From Clostridia bacterium (GTDB lineage Bacteria > Bacillota > Clostridia > Oscillospirales > Acutalibacteraceae): 64,000 bases of DNA. Shown here in pieces: positions 44,278-53,169 of this stretch. The first letter of the stretch is position 1. Every line of letters starts with the position of its first letter. The position numbers and the translations under genes were made by a program. The notes beneath the pieces were generated by a model. The model worked only from the letters and a program-made list of their open reading frames with translations, was not told the origin of the DNA and ran no database searches. The stretch lies in contig JAFQVM010000016.1 in assembly GCA_017407995.1 (NCBI GenBank), positions 119,375 through 183,374 of the forward strand. Reading direction: 5' to 3'.

Positions 44278-46248
44278 GTGGCAAAAATAAATATACTTCC
44301 AAAAGAAATAGCGGAGCTTATTGCTGCGGGAGAAGTTGTCGAAAGACCGGCCTCTGTAGTTAAAGAACTTTTGGAAAATGCCATTGACGCCGGTGCGTCA
44401 TCAGTTACCGTAGAGATAAAGAATGGCGGAATAACGTATATTCGTGTTACCGATAACGGCTGCGGAATAAACAGAGAGGATATTTCTACAGCTTTTATAA
44501 GCCATGCTACAAGCAAAATAAAGGAAAGAGACGACCTTAACGCTATTATTACTCTCGGATTCAGAGGTGAAGCACTTGCTTCAATTGCTGCTGTTTCTGC
44601 TGTTGAGGTGCTTACAAGGACACCTGAAGAAGAAACAGGAACTCGTTATTGTATTAAAGCAGGGGAAGAGACTTTTCTTGATGATGCAGGCTGCCCATTA
44701 GGCACTACAATAGTTGTAAGAGATTTGTTTTTTAATACTCCCGCAAGAATGAAATTTCTTAAAAAAGACGTATCTGAAGCTAACGCAGTTGCAGGAGTAG
44801 TTGACAGAATAGCTCTTTCTAATCCAAATGTTTCAATCCGTTTCATACGTGAGGGTAAAAGCGTATTGTTTACCTCCGGTAGCGGTGACTTGAAAACAAC
44901 AGCATTTGAAATATTCGGCAAGGATTTTGCTGATGGTCTTGTTGAGGCTGAATATGATTTTGAGGCAGTTCATGTATCAGGACTTATTTCGAAGCCTACA
45001 AGGTCAAGGCCTAATAGAAATATGCAGTTTTTCTTTGTTAACGGACGTCTTGTGAAAACTGGCACAGCATCAGCTGCTATTAGTGAAGCCTATAAAAATT
45101 CTGTAATGGTCGGAAAGTTCCCTTACTGCGTGTTGAATATAAATACATCTCCTGAACTTGTAGATGTAAATGTTCATCCTGCAAAAATAGAGGTGCGATT
45201 TGCAAATGAGCGCTCAGTGTTTAGCGCTGTATATTATGCTGCAAAAAACGCTCTTGAGAAAAAGGATGAAACGCTTAAGGTGTCTCTTCCGAGGAGACCT
45301 GAAACGTCACTTTTTGAAGCACCTAAGCCGAAGACGGAGCAATTAAAGATAACGGATAAAAAAGCGGATTTCTGGGTTCACACTACAGCAGCAGGCTTTT
45401 CAAAAGATAAACAACCGCAATCATTTTTTGTTTCAAGTCAGGAACAGCCTGCTGTTCATAAGGTTGCAAGTCCTCCTGATGATTTGCCGATAGAGGAAAA
45501 AGAGCCGTCAACGATACAACATTTTCTTGACACATATAAGAATACTACTGAAGTTTCTTCAGTTGAGGTTGAAGCAAAACCTGAGCCCGAAATCATAGAA
45601 GAAAAAACAGAGCTTGCTGCAGATGAACCAAAAGCAGAGCAGGTTGTTGGAGATAATATAAAAACCGTTGAAGAAGAACCTGAACAAATTGAAGTTATAG
45701 GTGAGGTTTTTAAAACTTACATAATTGTACAAAAGGGCGACAGCCTTTTTATGGTTGACAAACATGCCGCACATGAGCGAATGCTGTTTAATAGGTTGAT
45801 TAAATCTGATAAGGTTATTGATACGCAGGTGCTCCTTTCACCGATAACGGTAACCTTAAGTAAAGAGGAGTACTCAGCAGTACTTGAAAATCTTGAGATG
45901 CTGTCTCAAGCTGGTTTTGAGGCTGAGGACTTTGGCTATGGAATGATAATTGTTCGTGAATGTCCTATGGAGATTGAGGCAACTGATGTTGAGAGTGTAG
46001 TTTCTGAACTTGCAGGATATCTTCTTGAAAACAAGCAGAAGCTCATTTCGGAAAAGAAAGAGTGGCTATTCAGTCTCATGGCATGTAAAAGCGCTATAAA
46101 GGCAGGGTATATAACAACAGCTTATGAGCGGGAAAAGTTTATAAAAGAGTTATTTAAACAACCCGATGTGCGTTATTGTCCGCATGGCAGACCGATTATG
46201 ATAGAGATAACTAAAAGAGAGTTGGAGAAAAACTTTGGCAGGGTATAA
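44278..46248 (+). CDS. mutL: DNA mismatch repair protein MutL
   Basis: Protein of 656 residues with GTG start after GGGAGG. The N-terminal GHKL ATPase has ELLENAIDAGA, DNGCGI and GFRGEALASI. A variable acidic linker spans about residues 340-470. The C-terminal endonuclease-type domain reads DKHAAHERMLFN where the consensus is DQHAxxExxxxE: first Asp, His and first Glu are kept, the Gln is Lys and the last Glu is Asn. ACKSAIKAG and CPHGRPI, other metal-site motifs, are intact, so nicking activity is likely retained. Its end overlaps miaA by 14 bases. Confidence 0.95.
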   Translation: MAKINILPKEIAELIAAGEVVERPASVVKELLENAIDAGASSVTVEIKNGGITYIRVTDNGCGINREDISTAFISHATSKIKERDDLNAIITLGFRGEALASIAAVSAVEVLTRTPEEETGTRYCIKAGEETFLDDAGCPLGTTIVVRDLFFNTPARMKFLKKDVSEANAVAGVVDRIALSNPNVSIRFIREGKSVLFTSGSGDLKTTAFEIFGKDFADGLVEAEYDFEAVHVSGLISKPTRSRPNRNMQFFFVNGRLVKTGTASAAISEAYKNSVMVGKFPYCVLNINTSPELVDVNVHPAKIEVRFANERSVFSAVYYAAKNALEKKDETLKVSLPRRPETSLFEAPKPKTEQLKITDKKADFWVHTTAAGFSKDKQPQSFFVSSQEQPAVHKVASPPDDLPIEEKEPSTIQHFLDTYKNTTEVSSVEVEAKPEPEIIEEKTELAADEPKAEQVVGDNIKTVEEEPEQIEVIGEVFKTYIIVQKGDSLFMVDKHAAHERMLFNRLIKSDKVIDTQVLLSPITVTLSKEEYSAVLENLEMLSQAGFEAEDFGYGMIIVRECPMEIEATDVESVVSELAGYLLENKQKLISEKKEWLFSLMACKSAIKAGYITTAYEREKFIKELFKQPDVRYCPHGRPIMIEITKRELEKNFGRV

Positions 46249-47173
46249 TAAAATAAAAATTATATCTGTTATAGGTCCGACTGCGTCGGGTAAAACGAGA
46301 CTTGCTGTTGATATATGTAAAAGTATAGGCGGCGAGGTTGTTTCGTGCGACTCCATGCAGATTTACAAATATATGAATATAGCTACAGCTAAACCTGATG
46401 CGGAGGAAATGCAAGGTGTCCCGCACCATATGATGGACTTCCTTGAGCCAAATGAAAAGTTTAGTGTTGCAGCATATTGTGATATGGCGAAAAAATGTAT
46501 TGAAGATATAAATTGTCGTGATAAAATTCCTGTAATTACAGGTGGAACAGGGCTTTACTATTCATCATTGATAGACAATGTGACTTTTCTTGATGAAGAT
46601 GAGGATACTTCAATCAGAGACAATCTTACAAATAGATTGGAAAATGAGGGGGCTTCGATTCTGCTTGAGGAGTTAAGGAGTATCGACCCTGAAACCGCTG
46701 ATAAACTACATCCAAATAATGCGGGACGTATCGTCAGAGCATTGGAACTCTATTATAAGAGTGGTATAACGATGAGTGAGCAAAAACGTCTGTCACGTCT
46801 TGCAGGTGAAACATATAACTGTACGGCAATAGGACTTGATGCTCGTGACAGGCAGTTTTTATATGACCGCATAAATCTTAGAGTTGATAAGATGGTTGAA
46901 CTCGGTTTGTTGGAAGAGGCTGAAAAGTTTTTGTCAAGCGAGAGCGGTAAAACATCAAGTCAGGCTATAGGATATAAAGAGTTAAGACCGTATTTCGATG
47001 GGAAAATAAGTCTCGATGAAGCGCTTAATAACCTTAAAATGGAAACTCGCAGATATGCAAAACGTCAGCTTACATGGTTTAGACGTGACAAAAGGATTAA
47101 TTGGTTGTATATTGACGAGATGTCATACGATGAACTTTTGAGTCAAACGTTAACAATAATCAAAAAGGGGTGA
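46235..47173 (+). CDS. miaA: tRNA dimethylallyltransferase
   Basis: Protein of 312 residues with Walker A GPTASGKTRLA near residue 14, DSMQIYKYMNIATAKP, and the signature SQAIGYKELRPYF near 245. It transfers the dimethylallyl group from DMAPP to A37 of tRNAs reading UNN codons, the step before MiaB. The start is TTG 46235 within the mutL end, with TTGGAG upstream, so translation is coupled. Length and motifs are normal. Confidence 0.95.
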   Translation: MAGYNKIKIISVIGPTASGKTRLAVDICKSIGGEVVSCDSMQIYKYMNIATAKPDAEEMQGVPHHMMDFLEPNEKFSVAAYCDMAKKCIEDINCRDKIPVITGGTGLYYSSLIDNVTFLDEDEDTSIRDNLTNRLENEGASILLEELRSIDPETADKLHPNNAGRIVRALELYYKSGITMSEQKRLSRLAGETYNCTAIGLDARDRQFLYDRINLRVDKMVELGLLEEAEKFLSSESGKTSSQAIGYKELRPYFDGKISLDEALNNLKMETRRYAKRQLTWFRRDKRINWLYIDEMSYDELLSQTLTIIKKG

Positions 47174-47177
47174 TTCT

Positions 47178-48419
47178 GTGGAAAAAAGTTCTACTATAAA
47201 AAAGCTTCTGGCTGTTGTGGCAGCGGTGCTTGTTTTGACTGTTTTATGTTATGAAATTTATTCACTGAGCACACCCTCTGTAAAAACACAGACTGCAATT
47301 GCGGCAACGCATAAAGAGACAATAAATTCAAAGATGTTTGCTGTGCGTAGTGAGTCTTTAATATCCGGCTCATCAACTTCGGGCACATTGGTTTCAACGG
47401 TAAGTGACGGTGAACGTGTAGCAGGCAGCCAAACCATTGCGGTTAGATTCAGTAATGATACTGCTGCATCAAAATATGTAGAGCTGGAGCATTTGAAGAG
47501 CGAACTTGCGAGATATGAAAACCTCAACAATCAGCAAAATCTCCTGACTTTAGATGTGTCAAAAATAAACGCTGATGCTGACGAGCTTTTTTATGATATG
47601 CTTGAAACGGTACGTAGCGGTAATTTGGATATGCTTGATGAAAAGATGGAGAAATTTAGCGACAAGCTTACTACAAAGCAGATTTTTGTTGATGGAAATA
47701 TAAATTTTAGTGAGAAGATATCATCTCTAAAAAAACAGATAAAATCAGCGGAAAGCAGCTTGGGTAGTGTTGACTATATAAAAGCTCAGGATACGGGATA
47801 TTATGTTTCTGCTCTTGACGGATATGAAAACATGTTGGATTTTTCTTCAGTTAAGAACCTTAGCTGTGCAGAGATAAAAAAGGCAATATCATCTCAACCG
47901 TCGACCGTTTCAAGTGATAACATGGGTAAACTTATCCGAGGTTATAATTGGTATTTTGTCGGCGTTATTAGTGCTGCAGAAGCTACAAGAATTGATAATG
48001 GAGACAGTGTTGAGCTGCTTTGTGACAATGTGTCAAGAGGATATATCCCGGCAACCGTTTATCATAAGGGGAAAAATGAAGATAATGATGTTGCGGTTGT
48101 TTTTGTTTCCAACATAATGGATGAGGATATTTCACGTTTAAGAATTGAAGATGTTCAAATCGTAGTCGGAGAAACAGATGGACTTCGAATAAGCAAAGAA
48201 GCAGTCAGAGTAGTTGATGGAGTGCAAGGGGTCTATGTCTTAACAGGAAATATAGTTTCCTTCAAGAGGATTGATGTTGTTTATACAGGCGAAGACTATG
48301 TAATAACTAAAAAAATATATACAACCGTCAGGGACGAAAACGATGTGCCGTATGTTAAACTATATGATGAAGTAATAGTTGAAGGGAAGGAACTCAGCGA
48401 TGGAAAAATCATTAACTGA
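47178..48419 (+). CDS. HlyD-like membrane protein, ahead of the division cluster
   Basis: Protein of 413 residues, GTG start behind AAGGGG. It has one N-terminal membrane helix (residues about 9-27), then a beta-rich extracellular part with a short lipoyl/HlyD-like half (GTLVSTVSDGERVAGSQTIAV) near 75, a coiled-coil region (100-200) and a C-terminal barrel-like segment (KIYTTVRDENDVPYVKLYDEVIVEG). This is the layout of Firmicute HlyD-family adaptors. No transporter gene is adjacent. It overlaps yggS by 20 bases, so it is in the division operon. Its exact role is unknown. Confidence 0.65.
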   Translation: MEKSSTIKKLLAVVAAVLVLTVLCYEIYSLSTPSVKTQTAIAATHKETINSKMFAVRSESLISGSSTSGTLVSTVSDGERVAGSQTIAVRFSNDTAASKYVELEHLKSELARYENLNNQQNLLTLDVSKINADADELFYDMLETVRSGNLDMLDEKMEKFSDKLTTKQIFVDGNINFSEKISSLKKQIKSAESSLGSVDYIKAQDTGYYVSALDGYENMLDFSSVKNLSCAEIKKAISSQPSTVSSDNMGKLIRGYNWYFVGVISAAEATRIDNGDSVELLCDNVSRGYIPATVYHKGKNEDNDVAVVFVSNIMDEDISRLRIEDVQIVVGETDGLRISKEAVRVVDGVQGVYVLTGNIVSFKRIDVVYTGEDYVITKKIYTTVRDENDVPYVKLYDEVIVEGKELSDGKIIN

Positions 48420-49122
48420 TGAACGTTTTCTTCTATTAGAGGACAATCTGAAAAAAGTGCGTGATGAGATAGCTCAAACAGCACTGAAGAGCGGCCGCAA
48501 TCCGGATGATATAAAATTAATGGCTGTGACAAAAACAGTGTGCCCCGAACTCATCAATCATGCAATTTCTTGCGGGGTTGATTTGATAGGCGAAAATAAA
48601 GTTCAAGAAGTTCTTGCAAAAAAGGATGAACTTAATCTTGAAACTTGCAAGCTTCATCTTATAGGTCATCTTCAGTCAAACAAGGTGAAGAAAATAGTCG
48701 GAATAGCAGATATGATTCAGAGTGTTGATTCGTTTGAAATTGCATCACAGATAAGTAAACGCTCTGAGGAAAACGGTATTGTTACCGATGTTTTGTTAGA
48801 GGTAAATATTGGTGATGATGACTGTAAGTTCGGATATTCGGCACAAGATGTAGAGGAAGAACTGTGCAAAATAGCTCAATTAAGGGGTGTTAAAGTCAAA
48901 GGAATGATGACTGTGGCGCCAAATTTTAAAGATTCTGTAAAAAATCAGAGTGTTTTTGCAAATATGCGCAAACTGTTTATTGACATTAGCGCTAAAAAAA
49001 TAGATAATATAAGTATGGATATTCTTTCTATGGGAATGTCAGGCGATTTTAAAGAAGCGATTGCTGAGGGTTCAACTCTCGTAAGAGTGGGGTCTGCCAT
49101 TTTCGGAGAACGTAAATATTAA
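48400..49122 (+). CDS. YggS/YlmE-family PLP-binding homeostasis protein
   Basis: Protein of 240 residues starting ATG 48400 (MEKSLTDERF) with GAAGGGAAGG upstream; the TTG at 48379 is within that RBS. PLP lysine lies in LMAVTKTVCPELI (about residue 37). Other family segments are GENKVQE, HLIGHLQSNK, LLEVNIGDDDCKFGY and LSMGMSGDFKEAIAEGSTLVRVGSAIFG. It keeps PLP and amino-acid pools balanced. In Firmicutes the homologue ylmE sits next to sepF, exactly as here. Confidence 0.93.
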   Translation: MEKSLTDERFLLLEDNLKKVRDEIAQTALKSGRNPDDIKLMAVTKTVCPELINHAISCGVDLIGENKVQEVLAKKDELNLETCKLHLIGHLQSNKVKKIVGIADMIQSVDSFEIASQISKRSEENGIVTDVLLEVNIGDDDCKFGYSAQDVEEELCKIAQLRGVKVKGMMTVAPNFKDSVKNQSVFANMRKLFIDISAKKIDNISMDILSMGMSGDFKEAIAEGSTLVRVGSAIFGERKY

Positions 49123-49141
49123 AGTACAGGAGGAAATAACA

Positions 49142-49630
49142 ATGGGACTTTTTGACAAGGTAAAAAACTACATTAACAATTCTGATGAGGATCAACTCGA
49201 TATGGACGTTGATAATGTTTATGATGATCCTGATGCAATGTCTGATGAAAGTGAACCTGTAAGAACTTTTAGTGACATTTCTTCAACTTCCAGGACATCT
49301 GCATCATCTTCTCCTAACATTGTAGATCTTCGTTCATCAAGCCGCACACCGGTCGTACTTAAGAAGATTGATACATATCAGGAGGTTCAGAGTGTAGCAG
49401 ATGTTCTCAATGAGAAGAGAATTGTTATTCTCAATCTTGAGACTTGCCCCAACGATGCTTCTCAGCGTATAATTGATTTTCTTTCAGGCGTAGCATATGC
49501 AAATGCAGGCGGAATTAAAAAGATTGCCGGCAGAGCTTATATTATAACTCCTGACAATGTTCCGCTTTCGGGCGATCTTCTTGAAGATTTAGAGAACAGC
49601 GGCTTTGGTGCAGGTTATTTTGAATCATAA
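49142..49630 (+). CDS. sepF: Cell division protein SepF
   Basis: Protein of 162 residues. The N-terminus MGLFDKVKNYI is an amphipathic membrane-binding helix, followed by an acidic/Ser-rich linker (15-65). The conserved SepF domain follows (VVLKKIDTYQEVQSVADVLNE, ILNLETCPNDASQRIIDFLSG, and GGIKKIAGRAYIITPDNV). It tethers FtsZ to the membrane and shapes the septum. AGGAGG gives strong translation. Between yggS and divIVA as in other Gram-positives, but without ylmG and ylmH. Confidence 0.95.
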   Translation: MGLFDKVKNYINNSDEDQLDMDVDNVYDDPDAMSDESEPVRTFSDISSTSRTSASSSPNIVDLRSSSRTPVVLKKIDTYQEVQSVADVLNEKRIVILNLETCPNDASQRIIDFLSGVAYANAGGIKKIAGRAYIITPDNVPLSGDLLEDLENSGFGAGYFES

Positions 49631-49651
49631 TTTTCTTGGGGTGTGTAAGAT

Positions 49652-50860
49652 ATGCTTAAACCGGAACAGTTAAAGGCACATCGTTTTAATACGGTAAGCC
49701 ACGGTACATATGAGGCAGACAGTGTTGATTCTTTTTTTGCTGAGGTTACTGCGTCGTATGAGCAGATGTTCAGAGAGAATGGTGAGCTGGTAAAGAAAAT
49801 AAGCCTTCTCGCTGAACGTGTATCGCAGTATAAAAACGACGAGGACAATATAAGACGTGCGCTTCTTACAGCGGAGCGTATGGCTGATAAGATTCAGAGA
49901 GAGGCTCAGCAGGTTGCACAGGAGCATCTCGACAATGCTGAGAAAAAGGCTAGTGAAATAGTAACTGCGGCACAGAACAGAGCTGATGTTGTTGAAACAG
50001 CGGCATCTGTTAATGCGTCCCGCCTTACAGAGGAATCTCAAAAAGCAGCATCTGAGCGTTTGACAAATGCTGAACGCACAGCAACTATTTTGATAACTGA
50101 TGCTGAGAGAAAGGCTGCAGATATTATTGAGAGCAGTAAGAGTCAAGCACAAGCTGAGCTTGACAGAATTACAGCAGATATTAAAGCTAACAGTGCAGCA
50201 CTTAATATTTTGAGTGATGAGGTAACAAGATTTAAGAGTTCGCTTCTTGAAGTTTACCGTGAGCATATTGAACTTATAACTTCTCTTCCTAAAAAAGGCG
50301 AAGATTTGGTGAAAGAGGAGCCTAAAGCTGAGGACTCTTCAGTTGAGGAGACCCCTGAGGTTGAGGAAACAGCTGTTGAGGAAACCACTGCAGTTGAGTA
50401 CACGGTTGCAGAAGTAGTTGCTTCCGAGCCCGTAGAAGAGGAGCCTGTGGCTGAAGAAGAGACTTCATCGTTTGATGAGGAACTTAGCGAGGAAACTCAT
50501 GTTTCAGCAGAGGCATCTATGCCGGAAGAGGTAGAAGAGAGCGAAGAAACAGATGCTACTGTTGAAGATGAGGTCTATAATCCGATAGACGTTGCCTTTG
50601 CTTTTCCTGATGCAGCACAAGAGCCTGTTGAAACAGAAGAAGAGGCTGAAGATAACGACGAAGTTATTGATGAGGAATTTGAGAAAGAAAAGGAAAATTA
50701 TCTTAGAGGTTTTGTTATAGACCTCAACGAAATTGAGAATACCATTGATGAAGATAAGACTCCTGAGAAAAAGGCGGAAACGGTTGTTCCTCAACCTGTT
50801 CAGCCTCCTAAAAAGGAATCTGAAACTTACTCAAAATTCAGAGGATTTTTTAAAAAATAA
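49652..50860 (+). CDS. DivIVA-domain protein with acidic C-terminal extension
   Basis: Protein of 402 residues. The N-terminal DivIVA membrane-binding domain (MLKPEQLKAHRFNTVSHGTYEADSVDSFF; residues 1-50) is followed by coiled coil (45-195, Ala/Glu-rich heptads). A long Glu/Val-rich disordered part (205-370) follows, with a basic end. DivIVA marks curved membrane at poles and septa. The acidic tail is much longer than in Bacillus DivIVA (about 165 residues in total). It lies between sepF and lspA, where ileS usually intervenes. Confidence 0.9.
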   Translation: MLKPEQLKAHRFNTVSHGTYEADSVDSFFAEVTASYEQMFRENGELVKKISLLAERVSQYKNDEDNIRRALLTAERMADKIQREAQQVAQEHLDNAEKKASEIVTAAQNRADVVETAASVNASRLTEESQKAASERLTNAERTATILITDAERKAADIIESSKSQAQAELDRITADIKANSAALNILSDEVTRFKSSLLEVYREHIELITSLPKKGEDLVKEEPKAEDSSVEETPEVEETAVEETTAVEYTVAEVVASEPVEEEPVAEEETSSFDEELSEETHVSAEASMPEEVEESEETDATVEDEVYNPIDVAFAFPDAAQEPVETEEEAEDNDEVIDEEFEKEKENYLRGFVIDLNEIENTIDEDKTPEKKAETVVPQPVQPPKKESETYSKFRGFFKK

Positions 50861-50878
50861 TTTGTTTGAGAGGCCTTT

Positions 50879-51388
50879 ATGATTCAGGCAATAGTTATTT
50901 TGGTTATAGCTGCGTTAGTTGCGGTTGACCAAGTAATTAAATTAGTAGTTGTGAAAAATCTTTCAGATGGCGGTTACGTGGAAGCCCTTTTTGGGCTTCT
51001 GCGCTTTCGCTATGTAGAGAATACCGGCGCAGCGTTTAGCTCGCTTCAGAATCAAACTACTTTCTTGACTATATTTACCTTGGTTGTTATTGCAGTAATT
51101 CTTTTTATTCTTTTAACCAAGAAAATAAAACCCGGTTTGATGTATTGGAGTCTCGTTGTTGTGGTCGCCGGTGGACTTGGAAATTTTATTGACAGACTGT
51201 TCAGAGGCTTTGTGGTTGATTATATAGAGCCTACCTTTGTTAACTTTGCTGTGTTTAATTTTGCGGATTGCTGCGTTACTGTTGGTGCAGCACTTTTAAT
51301 AATCTCAACTCTTTACGACATGATAAAAGAAAACAAAGCCTATCTTTCTGATAAAAAAAACGGGGATAGCAACAATGAAAATGGGTGA
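50879..51388 (+). CDS. lspA: Lipoprotein signal peptidase (signal peptidase II)
   Basis: Protein of 169 residues with four membrane helices. Active-site aspartates lie in NFIDRLFRGFVVDY and FNFADCCVTVG, and VENTGAAFSS is the first conserved block. It cleaves prolipoprotein signal peptides after lipid attachment. ATG has GAGAGG. It is followed immediately by rluD, a conserved lspA-rluD pair. Confidence 0.95.
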   Translation: MIQAIVILVIAALVAVDQVIKLVVVKNLSDGGYVEALFGLLRFRYVENTGAAFSSLQNQTTFLTIFTLVVIAVILFILLTKKIKPGLMYWSLVVVVAGGLGNFIDRLFRGFVVDYIEPTFVNFAVFNFADCCVTVGAALLIISTLYDMIKENKAYLSDKKNGDSNNENG

Positions 51389-51394
51389 TGCTTT

Positions 51395-52318
51395 TTGAGC
51401 GGATATTCATTGAGTTTTACAATTACCGAAGAGAATGATGGACTTCGTGTTGACCGTGTGGTTGCAGATGCTTTTCCGGATTTTACTCGTTCACGCATAC
51501 AAAAAATGGCAGAAACAGGGTGTATTTCAGTAAACGGAAAAGCGGTCACAAAGAGCTTTAAACCTAAGGTCGACGATGAAGTTATTGTATATATAGAGCC
51601 GGCTGAGGATGACGTTGCCGAACCGGAGAATATACCTCTGGACATTCGATATGAAGACGACTGTATGCTTGTGGTTAATAAGCCTAAAGGCATGGTTGTA
51701 CATCCGGCACCGGGTAATCGTAGTGGTACAATGGTAAATGCACTTCTTTACCACTGTAAAGACAGTCTTTCAGGAATAAACGGAGTTTTACGTCCGGGCA
51801 TAGTTCATAGAATAGATAAAGATACAAGCGGTCTATTGCTTGTTGCAAAAAATGATTTGGCTCATGTTTCGTTAGCTCAGCAAATAAAAGAACATAGCTT
51901 GGATAGAGAATATGTTGCAGTTGTTTATGGAAAACTTAAGGAGCAGGAAGGTGTAATCAATGCTCCGATAGGACGAAATCCTAATGACAGAAAGAAAATG
52001 TCAGTAATAAATACAAATTCAAAGCCGGCGGTTACGCATTATTACGTCGAGGAAGAATTTAACGGTTTTACGTATGTGCGTTTGCGCTTGGAAACCGGCA
52101 GAACACACCAGATAAGGGTACACATGTCTCATATAGGACATCCGGTTGCAGGCGATGCTGTTTATGGCCCGCAGAAGAATATAATAACAAGTCTTAACGG
52201 ACAATGTTTGCACGCAAGACTTTTGGGATTCACTCATCCTGTAACAGGTAAACGGATAGTGATTTCTTCGGAACTTCCCCAATATTTTGAAGACTTTTTA
52301 AGGAGAATAAATAGGTGA
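51395..52318 (+). CDS. RluD-type pseudouridine synthase
   Basis: Protein of 307 residues. It has an N-terminal S4 domain (RVDRVVADAFPDFTRSRIQK), catalytic HRIDKDTSGLLLVAKN with the nucleophilic Asp, and GRTHQIRVHMSHIGHPVAGD. It modifies large-subunit rRNA uridines in the RluD class (YlyB in Bacillus, also next to lspA). Start TTG follows GGGTGATG. The stop overlaps the next start codon (TGATG). Confidence 0.93.
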   Translation: MSGYSLSFTITEENDGLRVDRVVADAFPDFTRSRIQKMAETGCISVNGKAVTKSFKPKVDDEVIVYIEPAEDDVAEPENIPLDIRYEDDCMLVVNKPKGMVVHPAPGNRSGTMVNALLYHCKDSLSGINGVLRPGIVHRIDKDTSGLLLVAKNDLAHVSLAQQIKEHSLDREYVAVVYGKLKEQEGVINAPIGRNPNDRKKMSVINTNSKPAVTHYYVEEEFNGFTYVRLRLETGRTHQIRVHMSHIGHPVAGDAVYGPQKNIITSLNGQCLHARLLGFTHPVTGKRIVISSELPQYFEDFLRRINR

Positions 52319-53148
52319 TGGTTACCTCCAAAACGGACTTTTCAGATTGGCTTATAGTTTCAGATGTTGACGGGACATTGAATACAAAACTCAGAACACT
52401 TCCGAAACGCAATTTGGATGCGATAACAAGGTTTGTGTGCGAATTGAAAGGTAATTTTACTTTAGCATCCGGACGTAATATTGAGTCACTTAGAAAACAC
52501 TTCAATAATCTTCCTATTGATTCTCCCGCTGTGATTCTCAATGGTGCGGGAATATATGACTATAGACAAAAGAAAATGTTATCTTTTAGCGCTATTGATG
52601 AACATGGCCGTGACATTGTAAAAAGAGTAAGTGAAAGATATCCTGCACTTGAGATAGAAGTGTGTACGGATGACATGATATATTTATTGAGACCTCGAAT
52701 TTTTGGTCCTGCTATGACAATTGCGGATAAACTTCCGCATGTTAGTTGTAAAAGCTTTGAAGAAATTCCAAAGGAAAACTGGGGTAAGGTTATCTTTTTG
52801 GGAATTCCACCCTTAGTTTCAAAAGTGGTAAAATATTTGAACTCAATTGAAAATCCGGGAGTGACTTTTATGTCCTCCTCTATAGCGAGTTATGAGATGC
52901 TTGCAGCTAATACAAATAAAGGAACGGCTATTCTCAAACTTGCAGATATATTAGGTGTTCCGCATGAACATACCGGCGCAATAGGTGACTACTTTAACGA
53001 TTATGAGATGTTAAAGCATGTTGCGGTTCCGGCAGCATGCGGTCAGGCGCCGAAGAAGATGCATGAGATTGCGAAGTTTCATTCTTGTCATTGCAACAAA
53101 GGTGCTGTGGCAGAATTTCTTGAATATATTGAAAATAATTGTCAATAA
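52318..53148 (+). CDS. Cof-type HAD hydrolase
   Basis: Protein of 276 residues with HAD motif I VSDVDGTLNTK (DxD type), motif II LASGRN, and motif IV GDYFNDYEML, with a C2-type cap between. These enzymes dephosphorylate sugar phosphates or flavin/pyridoxal phosphates. The start is ATG 52318 overlapping the rluD stop; GTG 52315 is an equally possible start given AAGGAG at 52300. The substrate is unknown. Confidence 0.87.
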   Translation: MVTSKTDFSDWLIVSDVDGTLNTKLRTLPKRNLDAITRFVCELKGNFTLASGRNIESLRKHFNNLPIDSPAVILNGAGIYDYRQKKMLSFSAIDEHGRDIVKRVSERYPALEIEVCTDDMIYLLRPRIFGPAMTIADKLPHVSCKSFEEIPKENWGKVIFLGIPPLVSKVVKYLNSIENPGVTFMSSSIASYEMLAANTNKGTAILKLADILGVPHEHTGAIGDYFNDYEMLKHVAVPAACGQAPKKMHEIAKFHSCHCNKGAVAEFLEYIENNCQ

Positions 53149-53169
53149 ACTTTATGGGAGGTGACTGTT

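Noticed and set aside
49670-50266. 198-codon minus-strand frame opposite divIVA.
   Set aside because: Antisense of coiled-coil coding sequence; no RBS or homology seen.
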